A stretch of 64,000 nucleotides of DNA, taken from Chamaea fasciata. Taxonomy: Eukaryota > Chordata > Aves > Passeriformes > Sylviidae. Shown here in pieces: positions 13,676 through 27,100 of this stretch. The stretch lies in the NCBI GenBank assembly GCA_029207755.1, contig JARCOQ010000007.1, forward strand, positions 44,845,656-44,909,655. The letters run 5' to 3'. Position 1 is the first letter of the stretch, and every line of letters starts with the position of its first letter. The notes under the pieces were generated by a model. The model had not been told where the DNA came from. It did not search any database and saw nothing but the letters and a program-made list of their open reading frames with translations. The position numbers and the translations under genes are program-made.

Positions 13676-13708
<33 letters not shown>
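13676..13708. repeat. Homopolymer A33
   Basis: Thirty-three uninterrupted A residues. CR1 elements do not end in poly-A, and I see no retrocopied gene body or target duplication next to it, so I treat it as a mononucleotide microsatellite. Its length makes it likely to vary between individuals and prone to sequencing error. Confidence 0.9.
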
Positions 13709-13710
<2 letters not shown>

Positions 13711-13724
13711 GATAAGTGTGTAAT

Positions 13725-13750
13725 TGTTGTTACATGAAAATGTAACAACA
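13725..13750. other. Perfect 11-bp stem with a GAAA loop
   Basis: TGTTGTTACAT (13725-13735), loop GAAA, ATGTAACAACA (13740-13750). All 11 positions pair, and the loop is a GNRA tetraloop if read as + strand RNA. It lies 16 nt after the A33 tract. There is no other sign of an RNA gene. Confidence 0.6.
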
Positions 13751-15156
13751 CATGAAAATAGCTATCCCACACATTTAAGTATTTTGATTCTTGCAGTTTT
13801 TTAGGTTTCAGTTTTGATACTGAAAATTCTCCATTGCAGCTGTGGCCATTGAAGCAGACTAATTCAAAACATCATCCAGTGGTGATGCCATGAAGCCAGT
13901 GGATGGCATTAAGATCCACATCTGACTCCTTTCACTAAAGCAGATAATGCAGTGGTTTGAAATAATTTTGATTGATTATGTCTGAAAGTTCAAAGCCCAT
14001 TATCAAAAATGACAGAGCAGCAATTGGAATGAGATATATGGAAATTTTTGCAGGTCTGACAGACATGAAAAACACTGAGTAGTATTTGAAACTTTCAACT
14101 CCTACTCATGAGATGTACCTGAGATCTGACAAGCTGTTATTTTCCAAGTCCAATGCTTTCTGGTAAGATTTGGAGTCACATATGGATTACATATTCTGTC
14201 TTTAGATTGGTTTATAAATGTGAAAAATTGAAATATATAGTTAGAATATTCTCTTGCAATAATGTAGCTCTTCTAGATCAAAGACTGTGCACATGTAAAT
14301 GAAAAGTAAGATATAAAGATAATGGTAATGTATTTCACCAGAGCTGACAGATACTCTACATAATGGAGGCCTTACAAATGTATGCTTAATAATGTAGAAT
14401 TAAAATATTTTTTCATGGTTATAGAAACTAAAGTGCTACCTGAGAGCTCCTCCCAGGATAAGCATGATTAATACCACTATACTACTACCCCCTCACTTTT
14501 TTCACTGATTTTCTCAGATTTTCTTTCTTGCTGTTTTTAAACAAGCATTATTATAAAATTAGACTACCAAATTAATCTATACTGCGTAAGTAAACAGAGT
14601 TGAATACTGTATGGGACATAACTGGTCTGGAGAAGTTTCAGGAAAATGTGTTTTTCATTTGAAAACACTCTTTTAAGTTTTGTTGGTTCTTTGAAGTTCA
14701 AATTTAATCAATCATCTTTTGGAGTACAGTCTTAAAGTGCTTGTCAAGACTCTATCTGACACTTTCAAACAAGAAAGCTCTAATTTTAATTTTTAATAAA
14801 ACCTGTACCCTTCTCTGAACAAAAAATATTATTCTGTATAGAGGTGATATTCTTTTTATTCATAAATGACAACATTTCATTGTAATTCAGCATTGGAATG
14901 TTTTTTAAAACTTATTTTGATGAACTGAGAATGTCCACCATTCCTATCTCAACATGTAATCTTTGAAGAAAAATTTTTATTGGGTTAAGCTACATGTCTG
15001 CTCTGAGTACCTCCACAGGAGTTACAGGAGCCAGGCTTCCAGTAGCTCCCGTTTAGAGACTGTAGCCAACATTTCACAACAAAGCAGAAAAAGGCCAGGA
15101 AAATAACAGAGAGAAAGAAGGAATAATTCTCATAGTCAAAATAAGATTCAAAATGA
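13751..15156. other. Unique sequence, no gene seen
   Basis: No supported gene or repeat. A 7-bp stem (ATGCCAT/ATGGCAT near 13886-13910) is of chance size. Confidence 0.55.
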
Positions 15157-15515
15157 TATATTGGTTTTGGTTGGGGTAAACTTTCTTCACAGTGACTGGT
15201 ACGGGGCTGTGCTTAGGATTTGTGCTGAACACAGGATTGATAACAGAGAGATGTTTTTGGTATTGCACAGCAGGGCTTACACAGAACCAAGGTCTTTTCT
15301 ACTTTTCCTATTTACACACTGACAAGAAAGTTGGGGGTGCATGGGAGGTTGGGAGGAGACACAGCTGGGACAAAACTGACCAAAGGGATATTCCAAATCA
15401 TATGCCATCATGCTCAGCATATAGAGTGGAGGGAAGGAGGAGGCAGCAGGGGCACATTTGGGGTGATGGAGTTTGGCCTCTTACAGCCTGTCAGAGTGAT
15501 CTGGGAATTCAGATC
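15157..15515 (+). mobile_element. 3'-truncated ERVL-like LTR, sense on +
   Basis: Same family as the element at 1819-2360. It shows 'ttggttttggttggggtaaactttcttcacag', 'ggatttgtgctgaacacagg', 'ttgataacagagagatgttttt', 'cttacacagaaccaagg', 'aaactgaccaaagggatattcc' and 'catgctcagcatatagag', which are the U3 and promoter part of this LTR. The TATA position reads 'catatagag' (about 15419). The 3' part (polyadenylation region and the ACA end) is missing and I see no target duplication. A 108-codon frame inside it (15192-15518, +) is fortuitous. The 5' edge is approximate by a few bases. Confidence 0.75.
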
Positions 15516-15728
15516 TAGAAAACCCTACAAAGTAAAGCAAACACATGAAAAACTGGTTACCTTCCAAGAAGTAGACTATGCATATTATGTCTTCTCTGGG
15601 TATTTTTCTGATGCAATTCTGCTCAAGGCATGCTAATTCAAATAATTTAAATCCTAGTCTTGATTTTGATTTTGCTCATTTTCTGGTTGAAGTTAATCTT
15701 GAAAAATAGAGTGGAACCACTAGAAGCT

Positions 15729-15900
15729 ATAGAATCATAGAATAGTTTGGTTTGAAAGTGACTTTAAAATTGCCTAGTTTCAACCCCTCTGCCACGAGCA
15801 GGGACACCTCCCACTAAACAAAGTTGCTCAAGGCCCCATCAAACTTGGCCTTTAAACACTGCCAGCCAGAGATGGGGCATCCACAATTTCTCTAGGCAAA
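15729..15900 (-). mobile_element. Short CR1 3'-end fragment (minus strand)
   Basis: A 172-bp antisense CR1 tail: 'tagaatcatagaatagtttgg', 'aacccctctgccacgagcaggg', 'aggccccatcaaacttggcc' and 'agagatggggcatccacaattt'. It stops abruptly, so it is a severely 5'-truncated insertion. It resembles the copies at 6623 and 47588. Confidence 0.88.
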
Positions 15901-16160
15901 TATAGCAAATATTTTTGCTAGTTAATATTTTGGTATAAAGGTTTTAGCACATGTGAAAACTTAGTTCTAAGTGTTGACTTTTTGATTCATAAAAGAATTT
16001 AAGCTACTTTCTGTGAAATGCTGCTGAATATGTCTCTGAAGGAACTCCACAAGAGCTGACTAGCACATCTAGGCCATTTAAATATTGTGTCTGGGCAACA
16101 AATGTGGCAAAACTCAGCCTTTCTACATTGTTACACTTCCCCATGAAATTCTGATTCTTT

Positions 16161-16512
16161 ATCCAGAATAACCCAGGTTTGAAGAGACCTCTAAAGATCT
16201 TATTCATGGGAGTCTAGATGATATTATCTAGTACCCTCTCTAATGAAAACTTCTACTATGAGGCCTCTACTACATCTCCGGGGAGGTTGTTCCAGTGAAT
16301 GGTTGCTTACACTGTAAAAATATCTTTCTTATATCAGGGTGAAACCTCTCCCAGTACAACTGGTACCCACTGCCACCTGTCCTCTGTGTGGCTCCTTGTG
16401 GAGAGAGAGCTTCCATCCTCTTTAAAGCCACCCTTTAGATACTGGAATCCTGATAAGAGACCCTGAGTCTTCTCTTCTTATACTGACATGGCACTTCCCT
16501 GCTCTCTCAGAT
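16161..16512 (-). mobile_element. Diverged CR1 3'-end fragment (minus strand)
   Basis: Antisense CR1: 'cccaggtttgaagagacctctaaagat', 'ggaggttgttccagtgaatggttg', 'tatctttcttatatcaggg', 'ctggtacccactgccacctgtcc', 'tttagatactgga' and 'gagtcttctcttctt'. It is a different and older subfamily than the neighbour at 15729 and a separate insertion, about 260 bp away. An AT-rich (TA)-type stretch follows at about 16540-16610. Confidence 0.8.
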
Positions 16513-17618
16513 CTGCAACCTGAAACAATGACTATTACAATTCTTTATATATATACATTGACTATATATAATATACTCATATAATGTTGTCTATATATAG
16601 TTACTAAAACAAAAGAAAAAAAGTAGTGAGAAAATTCCTTCCAGTAACTTTTCCTTAAAAAAAGAACTAAGTGTGTATTTATTTGCATATTGATATAAGT
16701 AAGACAGAGGGAGGATTGTAAATAACCCAATAAAACCTCTGTGCCAAAAAGTGTCCATTTTGAACTGTGACTCATCTTCCATGATTGGGGGCCATGCATA
16801 ATTTTGTTGATATGCATAAGCTATGTTACATAGCAATTTGAGTTATCATATCTTTCCCTTACAGCATGAAGATAATTGCATCTCAAGTTCTTTCCAGGAC
16901 AGCTGTTGCTGTTGCCAGAAATACAGAGTATTTTGTACAGAGCTGCTGCACTTTCAACAGATATATTTATTCAGAGTCAGTTAGTGTCCAAAGCCTAGGT
17001 GAATTGCTCTGGGTTGTGTGAGTCTCCCAGGCTCCGTTTTCAGCTCTGGGACTGTTTCATCTGGCTTGGTTGAGGGCAAATGACTTGAAAATCCCAGTCT
17101 GAATTTCCCATCTGTGCAAATGCAGATGATAAAACTAGCCTATCCCGCAGAATGACAGCACACATAATTAGTTAACATTTGCACAGTCATCTCAAAGTTC
17201 TGTCTAAGTGTGGTGCTTGCCAGTATGTCCAAAGGGATTTTTAAATAGCAGTATTCAACATAAAGGAAGAGAAACAGAAGTTTAAGAATTCCTGGAAGTT
17301 TGTCAGAAAGGAGTCAGACATTCTCAAAAGGTGGAAAAATATTTTACATGTAAGGTTGCATTACATAAATATGAGAATCAATCAGAGAAATGTCACTGAA
17401 GCAATGTACTAAGAGAAATGGATGGGCTTCTAACATATGGAGAGAAGGTGGTTTATTTTTTTACTGGAAATGCCAACCTAACAAGTTAAAAAATTGGTAG
17501 AACAACTATTCTTCAAAGTCCTAAATGTAAACAAAAATTAATTGAAAACATTTCTGTAATACAGTAAAAAGGACCCTTAATTAATTACTTATCTAAACAA
17601 AGTTTGACTAAAAACCAC

Positions 17619-17653
17619 TTTTTTTTCTTTTTCTTTTCTTTTTTTTTAATCAG
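17619..17653 (+). other. Pyrimidine tract ending in CAG (possible splice acceptor)
   Basis: A T-rich run with scattered C, followed by 'aatcag' ending at 17653, has the form of a vertebrate 3' splice site. A CAG/GTGTGA donor-like word follows at about 17714-17722. The 63-nt interval between them has stops in all three frames, so it could at most be a noncoding exon. T-rich tracts are frequent in AT-rich DNA, so this is weak. Confidence 0.2.
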
Positions 17654-20600
17654 GCCACAAAAAACGCTTTATCACTTGAATAATAAGGCAAAGCATTAAC
17701 TGTTAAATGGGACCCAGGTGTGAATTCCAACAGGGAGGACCAAGTGGCAAGTTACTGAATTTTACCTTCAGATGAGATGAGCTGCTGAATATCTCAAGAT
17801 CAGCAGCTCAAATTACCACCTTGTATGATACCAAACAACAGTATATCAACTTCAGTTTCGATGGATCAGTTTAATAGTGGCAATTACAAACCCATGGTGC
17901 AGAATACCTATTTCTCAGCTAACCTTCACTTAAATTCATGTATAGAATGTCTTAAGGCTCAAGTAAAGCTTTACTGGCATGCTAACCAGACTGGCTTTGT
18001 GAAAAATAATGACTTTCTTTCCTAATGCAGGGAATTTAACAGTTCTACCAAAGAATATTTTACTGACATAATTTCTTATATCTGAAAAGAAATCCTCAAA
18101 AATAAATTAAAAATAACTCAAAATCTTTTAGCTTAAGTGAGTTCCCCAGCATCACATGCAGTGAAAAAGCTTGCATCATTACCTTTTTTTCATGGTCCAA
18201 TTATATTTTAGTGATTCTGCATCTCAGCACTGCTATGAAGCCAATGTGAAACTCAATTCCTTCTCTCTCCATGAGATAGCTATTCACAAGCTAGGGCATA
18301 CTTGTTTTCATACACTTTCTTCCTTCCCCAGGTCAGTGAAGCAGTAAATAGAGAGGGGGAAAAGAGGTTCTCTCCAAACAGCATCAGATCAGTGGTGCAG
18401 GAAATAGCAAGCAACTCCCTGCAGGAGCATATGCATTCTTAGCAAATTCTACCAGCAAATGATAATCAGCCAGTTAATTATATTTAATTGCTCTCTGCAT
18501 CAAAACAATAAATAATGAGAGAGATCAGTGCTGCTTGTTGGAGATTGTGACTTGACATAAATGTGAGAAACACAAGCAAATGAATAAATACTGAGTTCTT
18601 CAAAACTGAGTTTAAAAATAAATAAATAAAGGCTGGGTGGAAATGGTATCAATATTGGCCAACACGTATCTACAGAGCCAGAAATTTCAGTTTTAATAAA
18701 ATCCCAGTTTTTTCACAGAAAATTGCTGTCAATGAATCTGTGTGATGAAGGCATTGCATGTAGATCTTTAGGACATGAATATTTAAGAGAAAGAATAAAT
18801 TTTGTATGTTGAGTGGAGAGAATAACTTAAGCAGAGGAAGGATATTAAAGATGGCAAGTGTTAGGTTCCCAGAAGAAGATGCAAAAGTGCCATCAGGGAT
18901 TTACTTGAAAATAAGTCAAAGTGTTCCTAAACAGACTGCAAGGGCAACCCTAAGTGGAGAAAGCTGGCCCAGGTCATGCACTGTAGCTGGTATATTCCAG
19001 TTTAGCAATCAGTAGCAGGCATGATTGAACCCCACAGAACGTGGATTGTTTAATTTATTGCAACATTCCCCTTGGCTTCTTTGAATAAAAATTTAAAGTG
19101 ATCTTAGTAATGTATTGGAGAAATACAGGATAAAATTCAAGAGATAAGAGCTGAAGCCAGACAATTTCTCATTTTAAACTGGGTTTGTATTTTCACCAGT
19201 AAAAATAAATGGTCACTTTAATAGATTACCAAGTCCAGGTATGGATTCTCCTTCTTCTTTGTTGTAATCAAGACCAGATATTCTTTAGAAAAAGGTGGTT
19301 CAGTCAGGCACAAATCGCTGCTGAACTCTGTACAAAGGCAAGAGCACAGAGGCTACAAGCTCTGTAATCTAATGCAGATTTTTGGCCCTATATATAGGAA
19401 ACAGAAAAGTTCTGAAAGCTAAATTTCACTTCAAAATTTAAAGCAAATTTGAAACTACTTGATTTAATATAGTTTCAAATTACAGATTGATAGAGTTAAA
19501 TGTTATTAGTTCAGAAGAGAATAATTTAAAAGCATCAAAACAGTATCAGAGATAATGTTCTAATTTTAGTGAAGCATTAAAATCTCACAGCATCCAGCCT
19601 GACAGCAAGGGTACTTGCAATCATGCAAATTCATGCAGTGTTCACAAAGCAGGAGGAACAATGATCCCTGCTTATGGCTTGGGCCTCTTAGTTAAGCACT
19701 GGGCTTCCAGCTGCTGCATCTCAAACAGGCACACACTGGGGAGCCAGAAAAATCACATCCACATTTTCACTTATGAGAAGGGAGCACACATGCCTCTGTG
19801 CACCTGCTCCTCCCTACTAACCCTGACTACAAAAATAGTGTGGCACTGGCACTGGCACTGACTTTGCATGTCTGTGCATCAATTGTGCTGTGAGTGTCCG
19901 TGAAATAACAGGGTTAGAGGTGTTACTTCAACACTCAAAGGGATAGCATATCATCACGTCCAGAATCCAACTTCTGTTTTGCAGTGGTTGCAATTGTTTT
20001 TATCTAGCTCTTTTCATGGGGAGTGATTCTCAAATGATACCCAAGGGCACTAATTGAGGCTGGAAAAAAGTAAGATCTTAACCAGACTCAGCAAAAGACA
20101 GGATGCCACATTTTTCTTTTTGCATTTGAATCACCTTCACAATCTACATATAGAAGATGTCTTTTTCTCTTTCCCTGCACACTACTGCATAAGATGAGGA
20201 TGAATGTGTGAATTGCCTTGTAAATGGATCTACCAGTGTGAGGATCCAAAAGAAATAGAAAAAGCAATTTTGAAAGGAATGGGGCAAGAAGGATGCCAAA
20301 ACTGGAAAATTTTTTGAGGAGACCCAGTAAGATTTAAAAAGACACTGATGGAACAGTTTGTTACTTTAAATTTTTTATACTTCTTTTTAAATGGATTTAC
20401 TTCGCAGCATTATAATAATACTAAGGAAAAAAAATAGATCTCTACACAGTATGCTAAATTTACTATTACCCCTTAATTCTATTATATTTTTATTTGTGTC
20501 TGCATAGGAATAGTCTGCTTGCTTTCCAAACTTTACCTAGAATTTAAAATGTTTGTTTGCTTGAGTTCCTACATTTCTATTAAAGTCCTATATTTGAAGC

Positions 20601-23600
20601 CTGTAATATAATCTTGGTATATGTCTGTAAGTAAACAGCAATGATATTTTCTATACTGAACATTTTAGCTCTCCCTATTTCAGAGATGCCACTGAGCAAA
20701 GAAAAACATCCCGTATACAGCACAACTTCATCTCTCTGGACAAGTATATGCAACATTATTCACAAGCGAAGAATCCATAGTTATATTGTAAATACACTCC
20801 TCACTGCCCTTTCAAACACTAAAAGAAGACAGAAATGTATAAAACCAAGCAAGCAGATTTTGTGAATATTGTTAATATTCCTTCAAAATTTCATAAGATT
20901 TGCAGAGGTGGTACTTTTTTAGACCTTCACATTTCTGAAAGTGCCTCAAAGCTCAGTAATTTTGCTGCCTCTACTGCAGGTCATTTTATTTGCTGTGAAG
21001 CCAGTCTTGGCTAAGGGTCTGGAAGGATGCTTCTGTATAGCAAAACTAGCAAGCTTCTGCTAAAGTTTTTCACTATACTCTTATCCACACCAGGGGCCAA
21101 AACAGAACAGTAATGAGAGGTCCTTTTGGAAACCAGTCCTAGGACAACACACAGTGAGGAAAGAAGGGGGGGCAAAGGACAAGGTATTCTTATGCTGCTG
21201 AATGTGTGAGACCTTATCTGGCTCTGCCAGCTCTGACCCCAGACCAAGGGCAAGTGAGGAGCAGAGACACCTGAGACAGATGGACACAAGCCATCATAGT
21301 CCTGTGAGAAACCATGGGATGTTTACCAGGAGCTGTGCCCCAGCTAAGAAGTCTGGCCAAGAACTGGGTAATCAGAGCTTGCTTACTTGCAGACAATGGT
21401 AGGTAAATTCAGCCAAAAACTGTACCCAGTTCAGGGCTGAGCTAGGGCTTCGTTCTGCTTTGTGGACCTGGAACAGGATACCTACACTGCACATATCTTT
21501 GCAATATATTTTCATTGCCTCCACCATTCAAGAAACTGGGAACTTAGGTCTTTGTGTGTACTCAAGATCACTTTAAGTTACAGAATCAAAGGTACTCATA
21601 AACAACCCATTTTTACACACCTTTTCATTAATGTCAGATGAATTGCATAATGAAAATAACCTGGCTCTTTAGCCCACAACTGCAACAGCCAGTGTATTAC
21701 AGTACTATGGTGTCTGTATTTTGTCACTCAGTAACCACATGGCAGTGCTCCCATGTATCTGACTTTTACCATAGCTGTAGAAATGGCCTACGCTGAAATA
21801 ATTTTATACAAAAAGTTTCAGGTTCAGTAGAAATTTTGAGCAAAACAGGAAAACCCTAAAACACTTATACTGAAGAGTAGATCTCTTTCAACAGATTATT
21901 TGATCATTTCAACACAAATACACTGTCACAAGAATCTTGGCAGTTTGCAATGCTCACCTTTTGCTCTTGTCCTTCTCCACAGAACTCTCTCCTTCAAAAC
22001 ACCGCAGTAATTTTCCCTTCAACAAACTCTTCCCCAAAGATTTAGGTTCACAATAGAACAGAAGACACAGCTTTAATCAGGAGATCTGGTTTCTAGAGCA
22101 TACTGGGGATTCAGGAGTCAAACAGAGATATTCAATGCAGTGTACATCTTTGTTTCTTGTTGAAACAAAGCCAGTCCTTCACCTTTTCTACTAGTCTTAG
22201 TTTCTATAGTACATGTTTTCTGGTTTCATAAAATTTAAAGAGTCATTAGTCACATTAGCTAGTCATACTGAACACCACTTTTATACTTGTAGTTGCTCAG
22301 TAACAGTAGCAGTTAATCAATAAAATTTCATAACAATGCTCAGTTTGGTACGCATTATATGCACCAGGTGCTCAAAACTAATTTTCCAAGTCAAGGCAAT
22401 GAATGAATTTCCTAGCATAGTGACATTTATAAAACCAGGTTAGTGAAAGCTGAACTCTAGAGTGTTCAGTGGGGCAAATTTTGATAAATAGAAGACTTAA
22501 ATCAAGTCCCAGCACAGTATATAAAAGGACAGGCCCAAATTAATGGGGCAAGTTCTCTCAATAAATGAGCTGTGATTCCATGGCCGATGGGCAGATGTTC
22601 AAATATTCCACCTGCTGCATTGCCAAAAAAAAATGAAATACCCATGTACTCTAATGTTTAATATAAATGTCAGTAATGCACAGCAAAGCCAAGATCGTGA
22701 TGAGAAAACAGTTGTCCAAATCCCAGGGTTTCTGCAATTAAACATTCAAAACATAGAGAAAAAATATTCCTCTCTAAATAGTCAGTTTTAACTAAAAGTT
22801 TATGTATGTAGAAAAAGGTTCTTCTCATGAAACTACAGGCCCATATTCTTGGTTTACTTTCTTCTTACTGTAAGCCTTAGGCCTCATTTTTGTTCCCTTG
22901 TCTGTATGTATCCAACCACTCATAAAAATGAAAGAAAAGATTGAGAAATACTACTCAAGTAAATAAATAGTCCGTGACATCACAAAGTCAGAAGATTGTT
23001 TTAGATGGCTCAATCCTGTGGTGGCTAAGCCTGCAAAGCAGAGTGCTGGAAGTCAGGGGGAAATCCTCAGTAATAGCTTCTATTAAAATAATCAATAAAC
23101 AACATGGAACCCTTCAACATTTGAAACAATGAGAAATTGAGAAAAAGGCCTAAAGCTTCCAGTAGGAATTGTATTTCACCTACTCTCTAAGGTTGTAAGC
23201 ACGCAGAAGTGTCAATCACAATCTGGAAGGGTTGGGGTTTATTTTCAAAGTTAAATGGATATTTCATTCCTGAGATAAAAGGTGTCCAAATCTCAGACAT
23301 AAGACAAACATTAGAAACCTATATGCAAATGTGGCTGATGCCCCTAGGAGTGAGTGACAGTTGTGAGACAGCTGCTCATTACCAGAAAGATAAAAGTAAT
23401 TCAAAACGGCAAAACAATTGTTCAAACTCATCAAATGACAGAGGCCTCAAACTCCTAATGCCCACTCGCTTTGACACTTTGAAAATCAGTGAACAAATGT
23501 GAAAACCTTTCTTTAATTCTAGATCCTAGACAAAACACAGACTGGGGCTCCTAGTGGTTTCCAAAGCATCTAAATATCCAAATCCTTCTTAAGACAGTTC

Positions 23601-24148
23601 TAAAGTGTTACATAATAGCATATCACATGTCTTCAGAATAAACTTGTTCATGTAGTATCTAGCTGAGAGGCAGGTCGAATATGTTTGGTTCAAACAGCTG
23701 TGTAACACTGAAACAAATGAAGTTAATTACAGTGATGAACTAAGTGACACAATTTGCCTTCTGACAAAGCTATTCTTCCCCTCTTTGCTGGCCTGCCCTA
23801 TTTAAGTTCACAGGAAATTTGCCAACTGTGGGACAGACGTATCTGAAGGCCATCAAAGCCAGTGGCTGACTGTATGTAAATTACCACAACCTGCTTCTTT
23901 GGAGAGAGAGCCTTTGGAAATAACCCAAGTGAACCTCTCCAGTGAGATACAGTCTGAACTTTCATCATCAGCTCTCTGCTGTTTTCATCCTTTTTTGCCT
24001 GTGGGTCTTTTCTTTCTTCTTTATTTTCTCTTATACTTTGGCCAATGCTCTGGTTTTCAAAGCAGTTTACATTCTGAAATAAAAGCTACGCAAAAAAAGA
24101 ATGAATTCTTAACAGACATATTGTCTTAAGATTTGCAGGAATCATACA

Positions 24149-24171
24149 CCAATAATCCTAGTGATTATTGG
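24149..24171. other. Perfect 9-bp stem, 5-nt loop
   Basis: CCAATAATC (24149-24157), loop CTAGT, GATTATTGG (24163-24171). A small perfect palindrome. Nothing nearby suggests a terminator or RNA gene. Confidence 0.5.
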
Positions 24172-27100
24172 AAACCGGAGCAGAATATTAGAAACCTCAA
24201 CAGGAATTCAGCTTATTAGAGCTTATGCCTTACCTTTTCAGCCATTAGTATCTTAACTTCTGGTTACCCCTCACCTTTTTAGCTGGTGGAGTGTTCAGCC
24301 TCTTCATTTTTACTGTTATTCTAGATCCCAGTCTTTCAAAATGACATGAGTAGTTTTATTTCTTCCTTCAATTAGAATTATTTTCACTCTGTGGTCAGAA
24401 TGGTCTTCATTAGCTCAGCACAGCACTGGTTTTCTATAGGCAATTATTTTTTTTCCCCCTTCTGTGCTCCCTAGCAACTTATTGCAGGTTAACTTTAAAG
24501 GTGTTGCAAGCAAAAAGTGGACTGTAAATTAGGAGTTTGCCAAGTCTTGTAGACAACCATCGTAGCAGGCAAGTAACTGAACAAAGAGCTCTAGCTGTTG
24601 TCTCCGACAGTGTCTCTCATCCCCACTCTACTTCTGCCTGTTCATTTTAGTCTTGCTTTCAGCAGGGAGTAACCCAGCTCTGTGAAGCTTCATTGTCTAG
24701 GGACACATTTGGGCAATGGAAGTTGCAGAATGTAGCAGGGAGGAGTTTCTAAAGAGCTAGGGCTGCAATATGCTTCAGTTCACTTCCTTTCCTGTTATTT
24801 TTACATTAGAAGAGCACATTCATCAAATTCCTTACTCCAAGTGCCTCCAATGCTGCCAGTGACAGCAGCTTGACTCCATGGTAATCCAAGATTTCATCTT
24901 TACCTATGTTAACATCCACCACAAAGTTGTAGCACAGCATTTTTTTTTTCAGTTTCAATGTACCATCTGAAGTATACACACCAACATCCTTTCATCTTAT
25001 ATAGGAAGCAGTTTAAGGTTAGCTGTCCTATTTCTCTTTTTACAGCTGTATTATTTTTTGATGGTCTAATTTATGAGAAAATCAGATAGTCATTACAGGG
25101 ATACTGATACACAAGACAATTAAACACTGACACACATTTTTGGGAAGAAACACTTTGCAGAAATTGTGAAATAGAACATGAATACGGAAAAATATCACTT
25201 TTGGGATGAAGAGAATCAGCCTGAACTTATGTATTGACAATGGAATTGGAATGCCACTCTAAAACTGAAAATTGGAAATTTGATTTGCTACTGCTGGGCC
25301 CCTGTGTTAGAATTTGGGCAATCTACAGACCAAGGCTCCTGCCTTCTGGCTCAAAACCCTCTAGATGCTTTACACTATTAAAAGAAGGTCATTAGGATCT
25401 GCACGTAAGTATTAGAACAGCAGTTTTTTACACATTAGACTACTGCTCATCTCACAAGACTAATAGCTATTTCAAGGTTCCTTTTCTGTGGAATTCTGGG
25501 GGAAAATAGAAATTCCACACACTTATTTTCACTAGAATGCAAAGCCTGCTAAGTTATAAAACCACAATAACACTTAGTTCAGGAGTTGCTGAAAAGCTAC
25601 AACACAACAAAATTGTAGCTACAAGGCTAAAATATTTTCCATCTGGAAATATAATTGCATTCAAAATGAAGATGCAACTGGTGCAGATCAATAAAAAACA
25701 ATCCTTCCCCAAAATATGGCTCGAATTAAACTAGATCTGTTGCAAGTCTTTCTATCTCTTCAATAGCAAAAACACTACAGATGTGCTATGGCCCAAGTGC
25801 AGAAAAAGAAGGAAAAACACAGAGCATTTTTTGAATCTCATCAATATAGAATTTAAATTCTGTCAGAATCCCTCTCTAAGACAAACTATATTGTGTTATA
25901 CTTAATTATAATTTAATGTCTAAGATGGATTTTAAAGCTCTAAATTCCTTTCTTCCCCTGTAGGTTGAGCATCTCAATTGCTGCAAACAGGCATAAGCCT
26001 TAGCAAAGGCTGTGCCAGCCATTATAGCTGAAAATCAAAGTTCTAATTTCGAGGTTTCCAAGTAACAGTGCTTTTAGGTTTTGCTTCAAAGGCATAATGG
26101 AAGCCTCAGCATCTGGTGAAGTCAGCTACCATGTTATGTGTTGAAGTCACGACTCAGTATTTGTGCAGCAGAAGATATGAAAGATGAGGTCAAACAGTCC
26201 CAGCGCACTTGTCAACAGAGAAAGCCCAGTGGTCTGAAGGAAAGGGCACCTATTGAACTCCATTGCACCAAGCTTTTCTCCTAAACAGCAAGCCCTGTGA
26301 GGAAAAGGAGTTTAAAACTGCACTTGACAGCAGGAATGGCAACAGTAGTATGAGGCTTTCCTATATAGACCACATAAAGCTGAGAGAAAAAATCAGAAGT
26401 CAAAACATGTTGAAGAAATGTTGTGTGTTTTCTCTGTGCTTCAGGATACAGGTTTTTATTTACACTAGATTTGACCTTATGAATGTTTACAGTTGCCTGA
26501 GAGCAAAAATAGCCATGTTTACTTGAGCAGACAAACCAATGAAAAAGATTATGTTGAAATGAAAAATTCACTCAATAGTTGGCTCCTTGACAGTAGCAAC
26601 TCTGATCTAACTTGCTGCTAGCAGCAAAACCTAAAAAAGGTAAAAATATTACTGATGTGCTACACTGAAGTACATTTTAAAAGTTGTTAAAGTTGTCACA
26701 CATACCTTGTGCAGATGTGATCAGATATGACTACTTAACTCTAAAGCAGGAATAAATCTTCTCTAGGTTTTGTAAGTGCTAGTGAGAATAAAAGATTTGC
26801 ACACACTCACAAAAAAAAAAATGCAAACAACTATTAAAATAATCCATATCCAATCCTTTCCACTTTTAGAAACAAAGTACAACTGTGGTTGCCTGACACA
26901 GATAAGAGTCAGTAAGCCAAGCTAAGAAGAATGAGGAGTGACTTGCCAAGTTTCTTTATCAAATTGCATGAAGCAACAGAAAGATAAAACTATACGCTTG
27001 TCAAGGTTTACAGTTTTATCTTTAATCTTGAGCTGTATTACTGGAGCAGAACAAGACAGAGGCATTAACTAGGCTGCTTTCAGGAAACCCTGGCACTGGA

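Noticed and set aside
15192..15518. 108-codon plus-strand open frame
   Set aside because: Lies inside LTR regulatory sequence, which does not encode protein in this family.
22518..22528. TATATAAAAGG, TATA-box-like
   Set aside because: A good word match, but AT-rich DNA gives many by chance and there is no initiator, exon or LTR structure around it.
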